Assembly: GCA_020186115.1 (NCBI GenBank)
Contig: WSYJ01000158.1
Coordinates: 1 to 64,000 of the forward strand
Reading direction: 5' to 3'
DNA length: 64,000 nucleotides
DNA from: Histomonas meleagridis
Taxonomy: Eukaryota > Parabasalia > Tritrichomonadida > Dientamoebidae
Position numbers and translations under genes: made by a program. The notes beneath the pieces were generated by a model. It was given only the letters and a program-made list of their open reading frames with translations, ran no database searches and had not been told where the DNA came from. This document shows, in pieces, positions 52,401 to 60,674 of the stretch (its first letter is position 1; each line of letters opens with the position of its first letter).

Positions 52401-52683
52401 TATTGGGCCTATTTGGTGATAACGTAATGGATTTGATAGAATTTTTTAAATTTCTTTTTTTAACATCATCAACCAATATCTTAAATGCATTATATGGATC
52501 TTCGTTATTGATTGTGATTTCAAATATTGATGAAATGTTATTAGAAATTAATTTTTCTTGTTCAATGTAAATATCGAGTTTATGAATATCACAAGTTGAT
52601 GGAATTGAATAACTTGGAGAACACTGAGTTCTTCCCCTTGGTATGTTTGCTATTTGTTGATAAGAAGATTTTGAGAAAATCAA
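49495..52683 (-). CDS. SPT5: Spt5-like elongation factor with large Gln-rich insertion
   Basis: 1062 codons. N-terminal ~33-108 fits an NGN domain. It is followed by a KOW motif (FPPGTIVRIYGKEAGQVVTS), then LVKYLPCIDYEQLK and a segment (KPKKIYFV; KWDGDLFIGIFQYSYFSMED) that parallels the Spt5 linker IDY...PPxxLF...DGDFLIF. Residues ~300-830 are a Gln-rich low-complexity insert with three copies of QQHREEYTLYHVQA and many NKEQQISQ units. The C-terminal ~150 residues hold further KOW-type barrels (WPYDLVRLNSNLVGTVINI; LFIGDRVKFNETKEGKIIQM). Spt5 binds RNA polymerase and regulates elongation. The frame starts at TTG; upstream in-frame is TAA, and the first ATG (52365) would delete the NGN domain. 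Initiator-like TCACT sites sit 8-25 nt before the TTG, so the TTG is where an ATG is expected. Confidence 0.72.
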   Translation of the reverse strand: MIFSKSSYQQIANIPRGRTQCSPSYSIPSTCDIHKLDIYIEQEKLISNNISSIFEITINNEDPYNAFKILVDDVKKRNLKNSIKSITLSPNRPNTIIIESNDKSSFMSLIQHNFDFSENFLRNAIDFGSSIRFLKFPPGTIVRIYGKEAGQVVTSDATTQKILVKYLPCIDYEQLKTSEIKSQKYINMKMPSDYKPKKIYFVKNFFIRYKIKLDEEEIPIPYAHNGVAKAIKWDGDLFIGIFQYSYFSMEDLQIQNLNITKEEYSIFENNRADFEGHDPIFNENMRKTKKTFEQNNFSLLNTRNDSEEKMNQNESHISEAKIKVNEENIIKPNILWHSQNNQGKPVRIENYIKKETQKSFSQQTEFEPKEQQKPQAREKINENKEQQISQTRKITNDNKEKQRVQSEKISENKEQQISQTRKITNDNKEKQRVQSEKISENKEQQISQIRNAINENREQQISQIIETTNENKEQRISQIIEIINEDKEKQRVLLEKVNENKEQQIFQPRETNEDNEREISQQHREEYTLYHVQAKANTQQRHQSNKNNQWQQIPQILHSEQEISKEQMLQRPQAVQETVQPQIQQIQQKPQSNKDNQQQQQMPQLQSAQELTQQSMQQRNKDVPEQQIQKRLQETREIPQQHREEYTLYHVQAKSNTQQKPQINKDIPQKQPMQQRRQLTHDNQQQQMPQLLSVQELTQQRNKDITEQQIQKRSQETREMPQQHREEYTLYHVQAEANTHKLQPVQETVLPQIQQRIHSNKDNQQQQISHTEHKISQRQMPQKQQSNKDNQQQPMPQTCEDILYQQQISHTLSEALQQFQINSNEEDQAETSSEQALEKLIEYCKNSKDITKLRHIYKILDEMKQQHETPQQEQPKQTELRQPKYWPYDLVRLNSNLVGTVINITETDDTIILQNNRIETVTEDKIVKKLSPQPKVIDCHKTQLFIGDRVKFNETKEGKIIQMYNKHLYVELPDNSFQCVPARLVESLSPKNRSCSVIGEKIIYIKGKHVYSKPLKITDVTTRKGLTVTDNRGNERSFPLELHGKKWVYENEFQSLLESGAL

Positions 52684-52915
52684 CCTTTTTTAGTGAATTT
52701 TGGTAAGTGATGTCACTTGGACTCAATTTTTATAAACGGCCTCTTTATAGAGTCAAAAATACTAAAACCGTTTGTTTTGTTAATGAAACGATCATTATAA
52801 TTTCAAAAATATTTTTATGTCAAAACATCCAAATATTTTGACACAATTATTCTCATTTGGTAAAAAAGAATTTATAAACAATTGATATTTACTTCAATTC
52901 TAGGTTTCATACAAT

Positions 52916-54061
52916 TTAATTTGGAAGATATTCTCTTAATTTTGCTTTTTGGTCAGGTGATAAATATGTTGGATATCGAACATTAAATTTGACTATTAAA
53001 TCACCACGTTGACCATTCTTTGTTCTCATACCTTCTCCACGGATTCTACGTTCAGAGCCATTCTGAATAACATCGTTAATATTTAATCTGATTACACGAC
53101 CATCAATACCAACCTTGCTGAATGTGAATCCACAAAGTGCATCTTTTAAACCAATAGTTTCTTCGCAATACAAATCATCTTTGACACGTTTGAATACACT
53201 ATGTGGAACTTCTTTCACAATGAATTGAACATCTTGTGGTGGAAGTCCTTGTTTTCGATCACCTTCACCTTCGAATGTAATCTTTGTTCCATCCTTCCAC
53301 CATGGCTTCAACTCGACCAAAAGAATCTTTTCTTCTTCTTTTCCATATACATTTCTTCTTACCTTCAACTTCCTTGTAACGCAGTTATTCAATTGTTCAA
53401 GTGTACATGGTAATTCTATTCTGAGTGGTGGGATTGTTTGTGGTTGCCTTGAGAATCCATATCCTTGATTTCCATCATCGACAAATGAATCATCCATGCT
53501 CATATTTCCAAATCCAAAATGATTTCCAAAACCATCACCGCCTACTCTATGACCTCTTCCTTTATAAGGACTATCGCCCATTTGATCTTGGAACATATCA
53601 AAATCATCGAAACTTCTAAAGTTTCCATTTTGTCCACCTACGCGGTGACCATTTATTCGGACATTTGGATTTCCACCCATTCTTCTTCCGAATCCGAAAC
53701 CTCCAAGATCGCCAAATATATTTCTAAATAAGTCTTCTGCTTGTTGTTGTGTAAATTCGTATCTAAAGTTACCATTTGGTGAACCTCTTGTGAATCCATC
53801 CATATTTGGACCAGATGGATTTGGATTTCCTCCAACTTTGAGACCTTCTTCTCCATATTGATCATATATTTCACGTTTCTTTGGATCACTAAGAACATCA
53901 TATGCTTCTGATATTTCTTGGAACTTTGCTTGTGCGACTTCTTGATTATTAATGTTTTTATCAGGATGCCATTTCATTGCTAATTTACGGTATGCTTTTT
54001 TTAGTGTGGTAGCATCTGCATCACGTGGAACACCTAATATTGCATAAAAATCTTTTCCCAT
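52916..54061 (-). CDS. Class II DnaJ/Hsp40 co-chaperone
   Basis: 381 residues. J domain at 4-68 with HPD at 32-34 (KWHPDKN), which stimulates Hsp70 ATPase. A Gly/Asn/Phe-rich linker (~75-190) follows, containing repeated GHRVGG elements, then two C-terminal beta domains ([40 protein letters not shown]; ending [20 protein letters not shown]). There is no zinc-finger CxxCxGxG repeat, so it is a DnaJB1/Sis1-type protein. The short end (YLPN) is usual for a cytosolic member. Divergent Inr TCATT at 54073-54077. The stop TAA overlaps TAAA. Confidence 0.95.
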   Translation of the reverse strand: MGKDFYAILGVPRDADATTLKKAYRKLAMKWHPDKNINNQEVAQAKFQEISEAYDVLSDPKKREIYDQYGEEGLKVGGNPNPSGPNMDGFTRGSPNGNFRYEFTQQQAEDLFRNIFGDLGGFGFGRRMGGNPNVRINGHRVGGQNGNFRSFDDFDMFQDQMGDSPYKGRGHRVGGDGFGNHFGFGNMSMDDSFVDDGNQGYGFSRQPQTIPPLRIELPCTLEQLNNCVTRKLKVRRNVYGKEEEKILLVELKPWWKDGTKITFEGEGDRKQGLPPQDVQFIVKEVPHSVFKRVKDDLYCEETIGLKDALCGFTFSKVGIDGRVIRLNINDVIQNGSERRIRGEGMRTKNGQRGDLIVKFNVRYPTYLSPDQKAKLREYLPN

Positions 54062-54072
54062 CTTTAAATAAA

Positions 54073-54077
54073 AATGA
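54073..54077 (-). promoter_or_regulatory. Inr-like TCATT of the DnaJ gene
   Basis: TCATTTTT on the minus strand, +1 A about 14 nt before the ATG at 54061. Confidence 0.5.
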
Positions 54078-54235
54078 TAACCAAATTCAGTTCATCTATT
54101 TTTTCAGTGTATAAGTGGCCGAAGCTCTGAAAATTCAATGAAAATTTAGCTGCCCAATCTTGCATACAAATAAACGTTCGACATGATTTCATAGTTTTTC
54201 TTTATGTCGATTTAATTTGAGAACTTATTGTTTTG

Positions 54236-54240
54236 TCATA
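54236..54240 (+). promoter_or_regulatory. Inr-like TCATA of the coiled-coil gene
   Basis: TCATAT directly precedes the ATG at 54242; an AAACGTTC element lies at 54172-54179, about 65 nt upstream. Confidence 0.5.
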
Positions 54241-54241
54241 T

Positions 54242-54736
54242 ATGAGTTTTGTTGAGCCTCCAGATATTGATACAACAGTTCCACTTAATACTGAGATTTT
54301 TCAAAATTATAAAGAAATCGATACAATGAAACATGAAAGAAAAATGGCATTGAATGCAGTTAATGAAAGAAATTCAGAATATTCAATGACTTTTAACTAT
54401 GGAGATGAGTTATACTTTGACCCTTCAACAAAACTCGTTTTGGAACAAATGGATCAAGAAATTCAAAGATTAAAATTTCAGATTCAAAATTTAAACAAAA
54501 AATATATTCCAAAGAATGAAGATATAGATCAACTCAAAAAAAGAGTAATTGATGCAGATAACTTTGTTCAAGCACAAGATCCATTTATTCAAAAAAATTC
54601 TATCGAAGAAATTGTTAAAGAAACATATCAAATAAATTATACTGAAATTCCACAACTTTCTGCTACATATACAAAGCTTATAAATAAGAATCAAAAGCTA
54701 AGAAATAGGTTATCACGCTTAAGCGGAAAACATTAA
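54242..54736 (+). CDS. Small coiled-coil protein
   Basis: The frame opens at a TTG, but the ATG at 54242 sits right after the Inr, giving 164 residues. Helical and charged throughout, with coiled-coil heptads at about 65-105 (LEQMDQEIQRLKFQIQNLNK) and a basic C-terminus (KNQKLRNRLSRLSGKH). No signal or TM segment. No family recognised; a cytoskeletal or complex subunit would fit. Confidence 0.65.
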   Translation: MSFVEPPDIDTTVPLNTEIFQNYKEIDTMKHERKMALNAVNERNSEYSMTFNYGDELYFDPSTKLVLEQMDQEIQRLKFQIQNLNKKYIPKNEDIDQLKKRVIDADNFVQAQDPFIQKNSIEEIVKETYQINYTEIPQLSATYTKLINKNQKLRNRLSRLSGKH

Positions 54737-55281
54737 AAATGTTATATTCTATTATAATCAAATACAAATTATTATGTTTTTATATATTTATTAAAAATTT
54801 GATTTTAAAGTAAAAAATCCAAAATAAACATTTTTTATGATAAATTTAGGTAAGTACAACTCACAAAATTTTTCAATAAATATTTTTATCATTCGATTTA
54901 TAGAATAAGTTAAATATTTTGTTTGCATAACTTGTAAAAGAAATTTTCGGTGTTTTGGTTTTGCAGGATGTCTTGTTTCTCTTGAGAACAGCAAGGAAGT
55001 GATGCTTAACGAAATGAAGATTAACATTTTTAATGATCATTGTCCATAAATATAAAAATGTATTCTCAATTCATTAAAGAAATTTTTTAAAAAAAATGGA
55101 ATTAGTTAAGGTTTGCGATTAACCTAGAAAATTAATGTGAACTCATAATGATCATTAAAATAGATGAAACTATGAAAGTCAATACTTACAACATATCATG
55201 ATACATCGGAGAATTTACAATTAGCCTGTCTTATCTTTGATGACAATCCAACAGAAAATGGATATTTAAATGTGAAAGGAA
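54737..55281. other. Intergenic with doubtful 78-codon frame
   Basis: A minus-strand frame at 54791-55027 begins with a hydrophobic stretch (MLIFISLSITSLLF) but has no promoter motif or recognisable content; I do not call it. Otherwise AT-rich spacer. Confidence 0.35.
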
Positions 55282-56361
55282 TCATGTTATCCTTGTAAAA
55301 ATACTGTAACATTTAGGTTCTTCGAAGACAATTTTGATATTTGATGGGACTGAAGAAGTATCGATCAAATCTCTGAATCCATCACCAATACATAGTTTTA
55401 GTTCAAAGTTTTGGACATTTTGCCAGCTTTCACCCACAAAATTAATATGAATTGCAAAGTTTTCTATTTTAGATTTAATAGTTGTGAAATAAGATAAAGC
55501 AGAAGCAGATAAGTAACCTATTGGTGCGTAAATTGGATCATCGAAATATAACACTAAGTTTTGTGGTTCAGATACATTTTCTCCTAATGAAATGTCGATA
55601 TTTTTAGCAGCACTAATATATGGATTAATTAGAAGTGATTTACCATCCTGAAAAGCACGTCCTTGAGTTGATCCAATTGAAGGAACATAAAATCCATCTG
55701 TGGATGCTGTGATTTGAAGTTGTGTCTGATCTCCAGTTTGAATAGAATAGAGAGCAAGTGGAGCAGTGCTTTGAGAAACAGTTTCAAAATCATATCCAAC
55801 GAAAAGATTTGAAGAATATTCACCTTGATAATACATCGCTGTGAATTTGTTGAATGTCATTGGGCTATTTGAATTCACACGACCCATAAGTCCTACAAAA
55901 CCAACAGAAGAAAGATCTGATCCTTTGATTTCCAAGCTTTTTTGGTTATTATTATTGTAAACAAGTATACCTTCACAAGAAATACCAGACAAGTCGATAG
56001 AAATTGCATAGTCAGTTGAAGTATAGAAATAGATAAGGTCAGAATTTCCAGCTATTTCTGAAAGAACAGGATTTGTATTATTGCTATGGAATTTACGAGT
56101 CTCGGTTTTATTAAGATCACTTTTAACCTGGGAAGAAATGGCCAATATTTATGTATCATTTCCAAGTTCTGGATAAGCTTTATTGATTGCTGTCTCAATT
56201 TGTTCGAAATACTGAAGATCTGATTGAGGGCCCGTAATGTCACCATAGTAAATGACAGTTTTGTTCGAACTTGTAATTAATCCAAATAAAAGGAAGAGAA
56301 TAACAAGAAAAAATTGTGAAGTGAATTCACTCAAAATATATTTTCAAAGTTTTGATAACAT
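55282..56361 (-). pseudogene. Secreted-protein gene with two in-frame stops
   Basis: On the minus strand an ATG at 56361 reads MLSKL, then TGA (codon 6), then continues in the same frame through a clear signal sequence (FFLVILFLLFGLITSSN) and TVIYYGDITGPQSDLQYFEQ to a TAA at 56149-56151, then again in frame for 287 codons of a beta-rich, Asn/Ser-rich ectodomain (YAISIDLSGISCEGILVYNN; FEEPKCYSIFTRIT) to a real stop. Apart from the two stops the frame is intact over 1 kb. Either a recently dead surface or secreted protein gene, or sequencing errors. Family not recognised. Confidence 0.65.
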
Positions 56362-56959
56362 TGAACCGACAAGAATTTCAGATTGACTTTTTAAGCACAG
56401 AACCTTATAAATTTATCAAATTTACACCAAATTGATAACATTGAATTTTCATTAAAAAGTTTTTAACTGATTTTTTTTGCTAACCCCCGAAACAGCGGTT
56501 ATTTTTCTGTGAAAAACCGGTTTTCTGGTATTGAATTTTACACGTTAACCTTGATCAAGACAAGCAATGCATGAGACATTTTTCCACCATTTTTCAGCGT
56601 AGTAATTTCAAATTCCAAATATATGTAATATAATAAAAATCCTATTTTGTCATCTCGTATAAATCTGGTAATTCATTCAGATATGACAATATTCATATTT
56701 ATTATGATATATCAAATTGAGGGAATTTTAACATGGAAATTAACTTCCATTGAAATAGCAAAGTAAAAAAACATGCCAAGAAAATGAAACTTATAGGGTA
56801 ATCGTTTTTTATGACAGACAGACATTGTCAATTATTAAAGCAAAACAACACACAATTTCGTGTATCGTAAAACATTTATAATTCAAATTGAGGGTGTTTA
56901 CGAACCTATTATTGAAAAAGTTAATTTAAATAATTTTATTTAAGTCAATTTATTTTATT
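56362..56959. other. Gene-free spacer
   Basis: No gene. The unusual short element CCCCCGAAACAGCGG-type sequence near 56485-56500 (CCCCGAAAC) is the only GC-rich spot. Confidence 0.4.
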
Positions 56960-57086
56960 TGGTTCTGAACAAAAGATTCAAGTTTAAGTAAAGAATTTCT
57001 TCCTAAATGAGAAAGATCAATTTCTCCGACCTCACTATATTCTGCATCTGGATTCACTTCCTTTAGCACAGCAATGATTTCTTTTG
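56960..57086 (-). pseudogene. 127-bp duplicate of the bromodomain gene 3' end
   Basis: Identical base for base to 57915-58041, the last ~42 codons of the bromodomain gene (coding for EVNPDAEYSEVGEIDLSHLG and on to FVQNQ). Similarity stops abruptly at both ends. A recent partial duplication. Confidence 0.95.
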
Positions 57087-57467
57087 TTATCTTATTTTTT
57101 TATGAGCAATCTCCAAAATTTCAAAATGCTTTTTTGGGCTTTAGAATAAAATACAGAAGTTTGGCTGCAAGTTCTTGTGTTGAAGTAATCTTTGAATTTG
57201 AAGTATGCCTCGGAAAGTTAGGAAATTTAAAGGAACAATAACAATATCATTGCTTCTAGAAATGTAAAGTTTACAAATGTTACAAAGAAAAAAAAGTGAT
57301 TACATTTTATTGTTATTGAATTTCTCTAACTTGTTCTTGATATTGAGTATTTTTGAATTGGGAAAAGATATAATAATTATTTCTGAAACAAATTTTCTAT
57401 CAAAATTTTAAATATTTGCATGTATATTTTTATAATTTTATATTATGATAATTTCTTACTTACGTAA
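57087..57467. other. Spacer before the tRNA
   Basis: AT-rich. A minus-strand stretch near 57130-57230 reads protein-like (TSTQELAAKLLYFILKPKKAF) but is short and broken; nothing to call. Confidence 0.35.
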
Positions 57468-57539
57468 GGGTGTGTAGCTCAGTGGTAGAGCGCTACATTT
57501 GCATTGTAGAGGCCTGGGGTTCGATCCCCCACACATCCA
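57468..57539 (+). tRNA. tRNA-Ala (anticodon TGC)
   Basis: 72 nt with a full cloverleaf: acceptor GGGTGTG pairs with CACATCC (one G-U), D arm GCTC-AGTGGTAGA-GCG type, anticodon stem CTACA/TGTAG enclosing TTTGCAT (TGC reads GCA), T arm TGGGG-TTCGATC-CCCCA, discriminator A. A box TAGCTCAGTGG and B box GGTTCGATCC are present. CCA is not encoded (ends ...ATCCA where the last A is the discriminator). No intron. Seven T follow. Confidence 0.97.
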
Positions 57540-57546
57540 TTTTTTT
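57540..57546 (+). terminator. Pol III terminator (T7)
   Basis: An uninterrupted run of seven T directly after the tRNA-Ala discriminator base. Confidence 0.8.
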
Positions 57547-57904
57547 GGGTATGGGATTTAATATCATATTTTAGATGTACCTGTTCAAAATAATTTTCGA
57601 TTTATAGGTAAAATTGTGTTATCTTGTATAAATTTTTCGTTCCCTTTCCCATTTTGATTAAGGATAAAATTTTAATATTAATTCTTAGATTCATTTATTC
57701 TTAATTTGATCATTAAAAAAATTGTACCCTTTTATAGTAGTTAAATAATAAAAATTTTAAGATGAATTTACTTTTAAAAGAAAATAATAAAACCATTAAA
57801 ACACGTTTACACCTTTACTATTGATAACACATTTTTTCCCTTATAATTTTTAAATTTTTTAGAACTAAATTTAAATTATAATATAAAAATCTGATTTATT
57901 ACAT
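57547..57904. other. Intergenic
   Basis: AT-rich sequence between tRNA and the bromodomain gene's 3' end. Nothing seen. Confidence 0.5.
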
Positions 57905-58567
57905 TTATTTATTCTGGTTCTGAACAAAAGATTCAAGTTTAAGTAAAGAATTTCTTCCTAAATGAGAAAGATCAATTTCTCCGACCTCACTATATTCTGC
58001 ATCTGGATTCACTTCCTTTAGCACAGCAATGATTTCTTTTGATCTGCCTTGTGAAGCGATTTGAGTCAGTGCAGATTGAAGTTCTGTTATTCGACTTATT
58101 GTGAAATCTTCATTGTCATTAGTTCCAAGATCTTCTCTAAGTTCAACATTTAATCCGAGTGGAAGATCTTTTAAAATATTTTCAAGGCGTTTACCAAGTT
58201 GAATTAATTGATCTTCATAATTCCGTAAGTTCATTGCTTCCAACTGACGTATTCTTTTGTCAAGCCTTTTACGCAAATAAACAGCAGCACCACCAATAAT
58301 AGAAGTTTCATCATTAAAAAGTATAGCATTATTAAAAATGAGATACATATCATATGCCCATTCTTGAAGGTTAGAATAGCAGTTGTCTTTGAGTTTTTTG
58401 TTGACTGTTTGCAAATCCATTTGTTCTTTAATTTTAGATGTATATTCAAGTTGACTTTTTTTGTCAACAAAAGTAAGAGGATGAACAAAAAGCATACAGA
58501 GCGGATTGTTTATAAATTCTCTTGTGATCTTTTGACATTGATTCAGAACAGCTGATTTTTCACTCAT
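57905..58567 (-). CDS. Bromodomain protein
   Basis: 220 residues. The bromodomain occupies ~5-115: FVHPLTFVDKKSQLEYTSKI (ZA loop region), MDLQTVNKKLKDNCYSNLQE (the MDLxTI-type motif before helix B), YDMYLIFNNAILFND (the acetyl-lysine-anchoring Asn region) and a helical C (AVYLRKRLDKRI). The second half (~115-220) is helical and acidic (VNPDAEYSEVGEIDLSHLG), resembling an NET-like ET region in size and position but not clearly in sequence. It should read acetylated histones. The ATG at 58567 is 57 bp from a divergent gene. Its last 127 bp are duplicated beyond the tRNA. Confidence 0.88.
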   Translation of the reverse strand: MSEKSAVLNQCQKITREFINNPLCMLFVHPLTFVDKKSQLEYTSKIKEQMDLQTVNKKLKDNCYSNLQEWAYDMYLIFNNAILFNDETSIIGGAAVYLRKRLDKRIRQLEAMNLRNYEDQLIQLGKRLENILKDLPLGLNVELREDLGTNDNEDFTISRITELQSALTQIASQGRSKEIIAVLKEVNPDAEYSEVGEIDLSHLGRNSLLKLESFVQNQNK

Positions 58568-58624
58568 TTTTATGTAAGACCGTTTGTGTCTCTTTAACGT
58601 TCGTATGAGACCGTTAGTTACAAA
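58568..58624. promoter_or_regulatory. 57-bp divergent promoter with AACGTT
   Basis: The bromodomain and polytopic membrane genes start only 57 bp apart on opposite strands. The gap has AACGTT (58596-58601) near the middle and two ACCGTT-type elements (near 58580 and 58612), but no clean TCAYW site for either gene. Confidence 0.5.
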
Positions 58625-60427
58625 ATGGCATCTGTTCCATATGGCTACGCGCTGCCAATTGCTTCAACATTTTTAGGCTATCAACTACTTAAATGTATTT
58701 CAAAGCGAGGAGGTCTTGATATTTTAGGAGCTTCATTCCCAGTTGGAATGACATTAACATCAATTATTTCAATGCTTAGTAATTTCATTGGTGTTACCTC
58801 ATCATTTGTTGTTGCTCAAATATTGGGGGCTATTACATTAGGCGTAATTTTTTTTATGATTGGGAGAAAGCGAACAATTTATTTGAAATTCCCAAAAACA
58901 ATCACTATTATTATTCTTATTATTTACATTGTTTTACTTTCTTATATTTCTTACATAGCATATGGTGAAAAAGGAAAAATCATTTCTACAGGATTAAATG
59001 ATTGTCTTTTAGAATTTGCTTATATAGCTTCTTTTGCCAATGGCACAAACAAACACAGCAACTTTATCAATGGTGTTAAGCTTCCACTCTTTTCAGAAAA
59101 CCAAGCCAAAACAGAGTATCTTCCATCATTTTATTCTGCAATGATGGTAGTCACAGGTTCTCTAACTGAGCATGCCGTACTTATTCAAACTGTTCTACTT
59201 TTTTCTTCTATTGTTATTCTCCAATATTATCTTACCTATAAAATATCTAATAATGAGTTTGTCTCAGTTCTTTCTGTCCCTGTTGCTTTCTTACTTGGTG
59301 GGTTTGGCTTTCTCAATTTCATCAACAACACTGAAGATAGGTACAATGCCAATCTTGATTTTGTTTTCAACTATGGTAAGAATAGCTACAATGTTTGGGG
59401 GCACCCCATACTTCACTGCTTTATTACATCTCGTCCAGCCCTTTTAACGTTCTCCCTTTCACTCACTGTTCTCAATTTACTTCAATCCAACGGCCTTATA
59501 TTTTCTGGGATTTTAGTTCTTTTCTGCACAATTGTTCGTGTTCAATCAGGTTTTATATTAACAATAATGTATTTATTTTATTTTCCATCAACCTTTAATC
59601 TTAAGCATCTTCTTATCAAAGCAATTTGCATAATTCCAACAGTTTTATATATTATTTATACTGGATTTAAACCCAAAATTACTAATCAATATATGTTTAG
59701 TTTTCAATCATATAGTAAGTCCTTACTTCCTCCTGTTAAATTCTCTTTATCTGTATTTGGATTTCTATTTCCAGTCTTAACATTTAGTTTCTTTAATAAG
59801 AAACTTATATATCGAACCATTATAAGTTTAATAATCTTTTATTTATTTACATTTGTAACACTTCATAATGAAATTCGTTATAACTTCTTTGAACTTATAT
59901 CAACAATCCTTCCATTAATAATATCATTATCATATTCAGGAATGATATCATTTACTAAATTATTTAAGAAAGAACATCGAAGTATATTCCATACATTGAT
60001 ATTCTTCATTACATTTTTCATGTGTATATCATCCATAATTGGAATATATCAAAAGATTCAACAGAAAATGCCAATTTGGGATGACGTCGACTATGAAACA
60101 GCAGAATATATCATGAACAACACAAATGAAACTGACGTTTTCGTGGGCGCTTCGCATTATGGATGTGGTTGGTCTCCTGCGATTGTCATTGCTGGAAGAC
60201 AATCATTTTATGAAAATAGCGCTGCATTACATTCTTCGTTGTATGATAATAATGATCACTTTAATAGGATTACAATGTTCATGAATACGAAACAAGGAAA
60301 GTTAAACGCGAATTTCTTCATCGCAAGGAAAATGGACGAATGGGAGGGAAGACTAAACCAAATGATCGGAACAATTGTAGATGTGCTATACGCTAATGAT
60401 AAGTACACTATTTATAAATATGTTTAA
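58625..60427 (+). CDS. Polytopic membrane protein, GT-C glycosyltransferase-like layout
   Basis: 600 residues with roughly 11-12 hydrophobic helices between ~10 and ~480, a large loop after the second pair (GLNDCLLEFAYIASFANGTN, FSENQAKTEYLPSFYSAMMV) and a soluble C-terminal domain (~485-600: DDVDYETAEYIMNNTNETDV, then GASHYGCGWSPAIVIAGRQS). Many helices, an acidic residue-bearing loop and a lumenal C-terminal domain resemble GT-C glycosyltransferases that use lipid-linked sugars, and repeated N-x-T sites suggest a lumenal face. No diagnostic motif is seen, so the function is inferred only from layout; a transporter is the alternative. Confidence 0.6.
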   Translation: MASVPYGYALPIASTFLGYQLLKCISKRGGLDILGASFPVGMTLTSIISMLSNFIGVTSSFVVAQILGAITLGVIFFMIGRKRTIYLKFPKTITIIILIIYIVLLSYISYIAYGEKGKIISTGLNDCLLEFAYIASFANGTNKHSNFINGVKLPLFSENQAKTEYLPSFYSAMMVVTGSLTEHAVLIQTVLLFSSIVILQYYLTYKISNNEFVSVLSVPVAFLLGGFGFLNFINNTEDRYNANLDFVFNYGKNSYNVWGHPILHCFITSRPALLTFSLSLTVLNLLQSNGLIFSGILVLFCTIVRVQSGFILTIMYLFYFPSTFNLKHLLIKAICIIPTVLYIIYTGFKPKITNQYMFSFQSYSKSLLPPVKFSLSVFGFLFPVLTFSFFNKKLIYRTIISLIIFYLFTFVTLHNEIRYNFFELISTILPLIISLSYSGMISFTKLFKKEHRSIFHTLIFFITFFMCISSIIGIYQKIQQKMPIWDDVDYETAEYIMNNTNETDVFVGASHYGCGWSPAIVIAGRQSFYENSAALHSSLYDNNDHFNRITMFMNTKQGKLNANFFIARKMDEWEGRLNQMIGTIVDVLYANDKYTIYKYV

Positions 60428-60674
60428 ATTGATTTGCTTGAATTAACAATAAAAAACAAAATACAGAAAATGTTTTAAAAAGAAATAAATTATCAATGAA
60501 AAAAATTTAAAAAATGGAGAAACTGAGGAAAACGATCAAATTCAATTGAATTGTATCTCAAAAAGTTTTATCGTGTTTTGACGAAAGAAATGAGGTGAAC
60601 AGATACGATCAGAAATTCAAAAGTGAAATGTCAGATACATTGATTTTGAATGGTTTATAAAAAGATGAATTCTA
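60428..60674. other. Short intergenic region
   Basis: AT-rich; contains an out-of-frame ATG at 60665 just before the MBOAT start, but no Inr. Confidence 0.4.
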
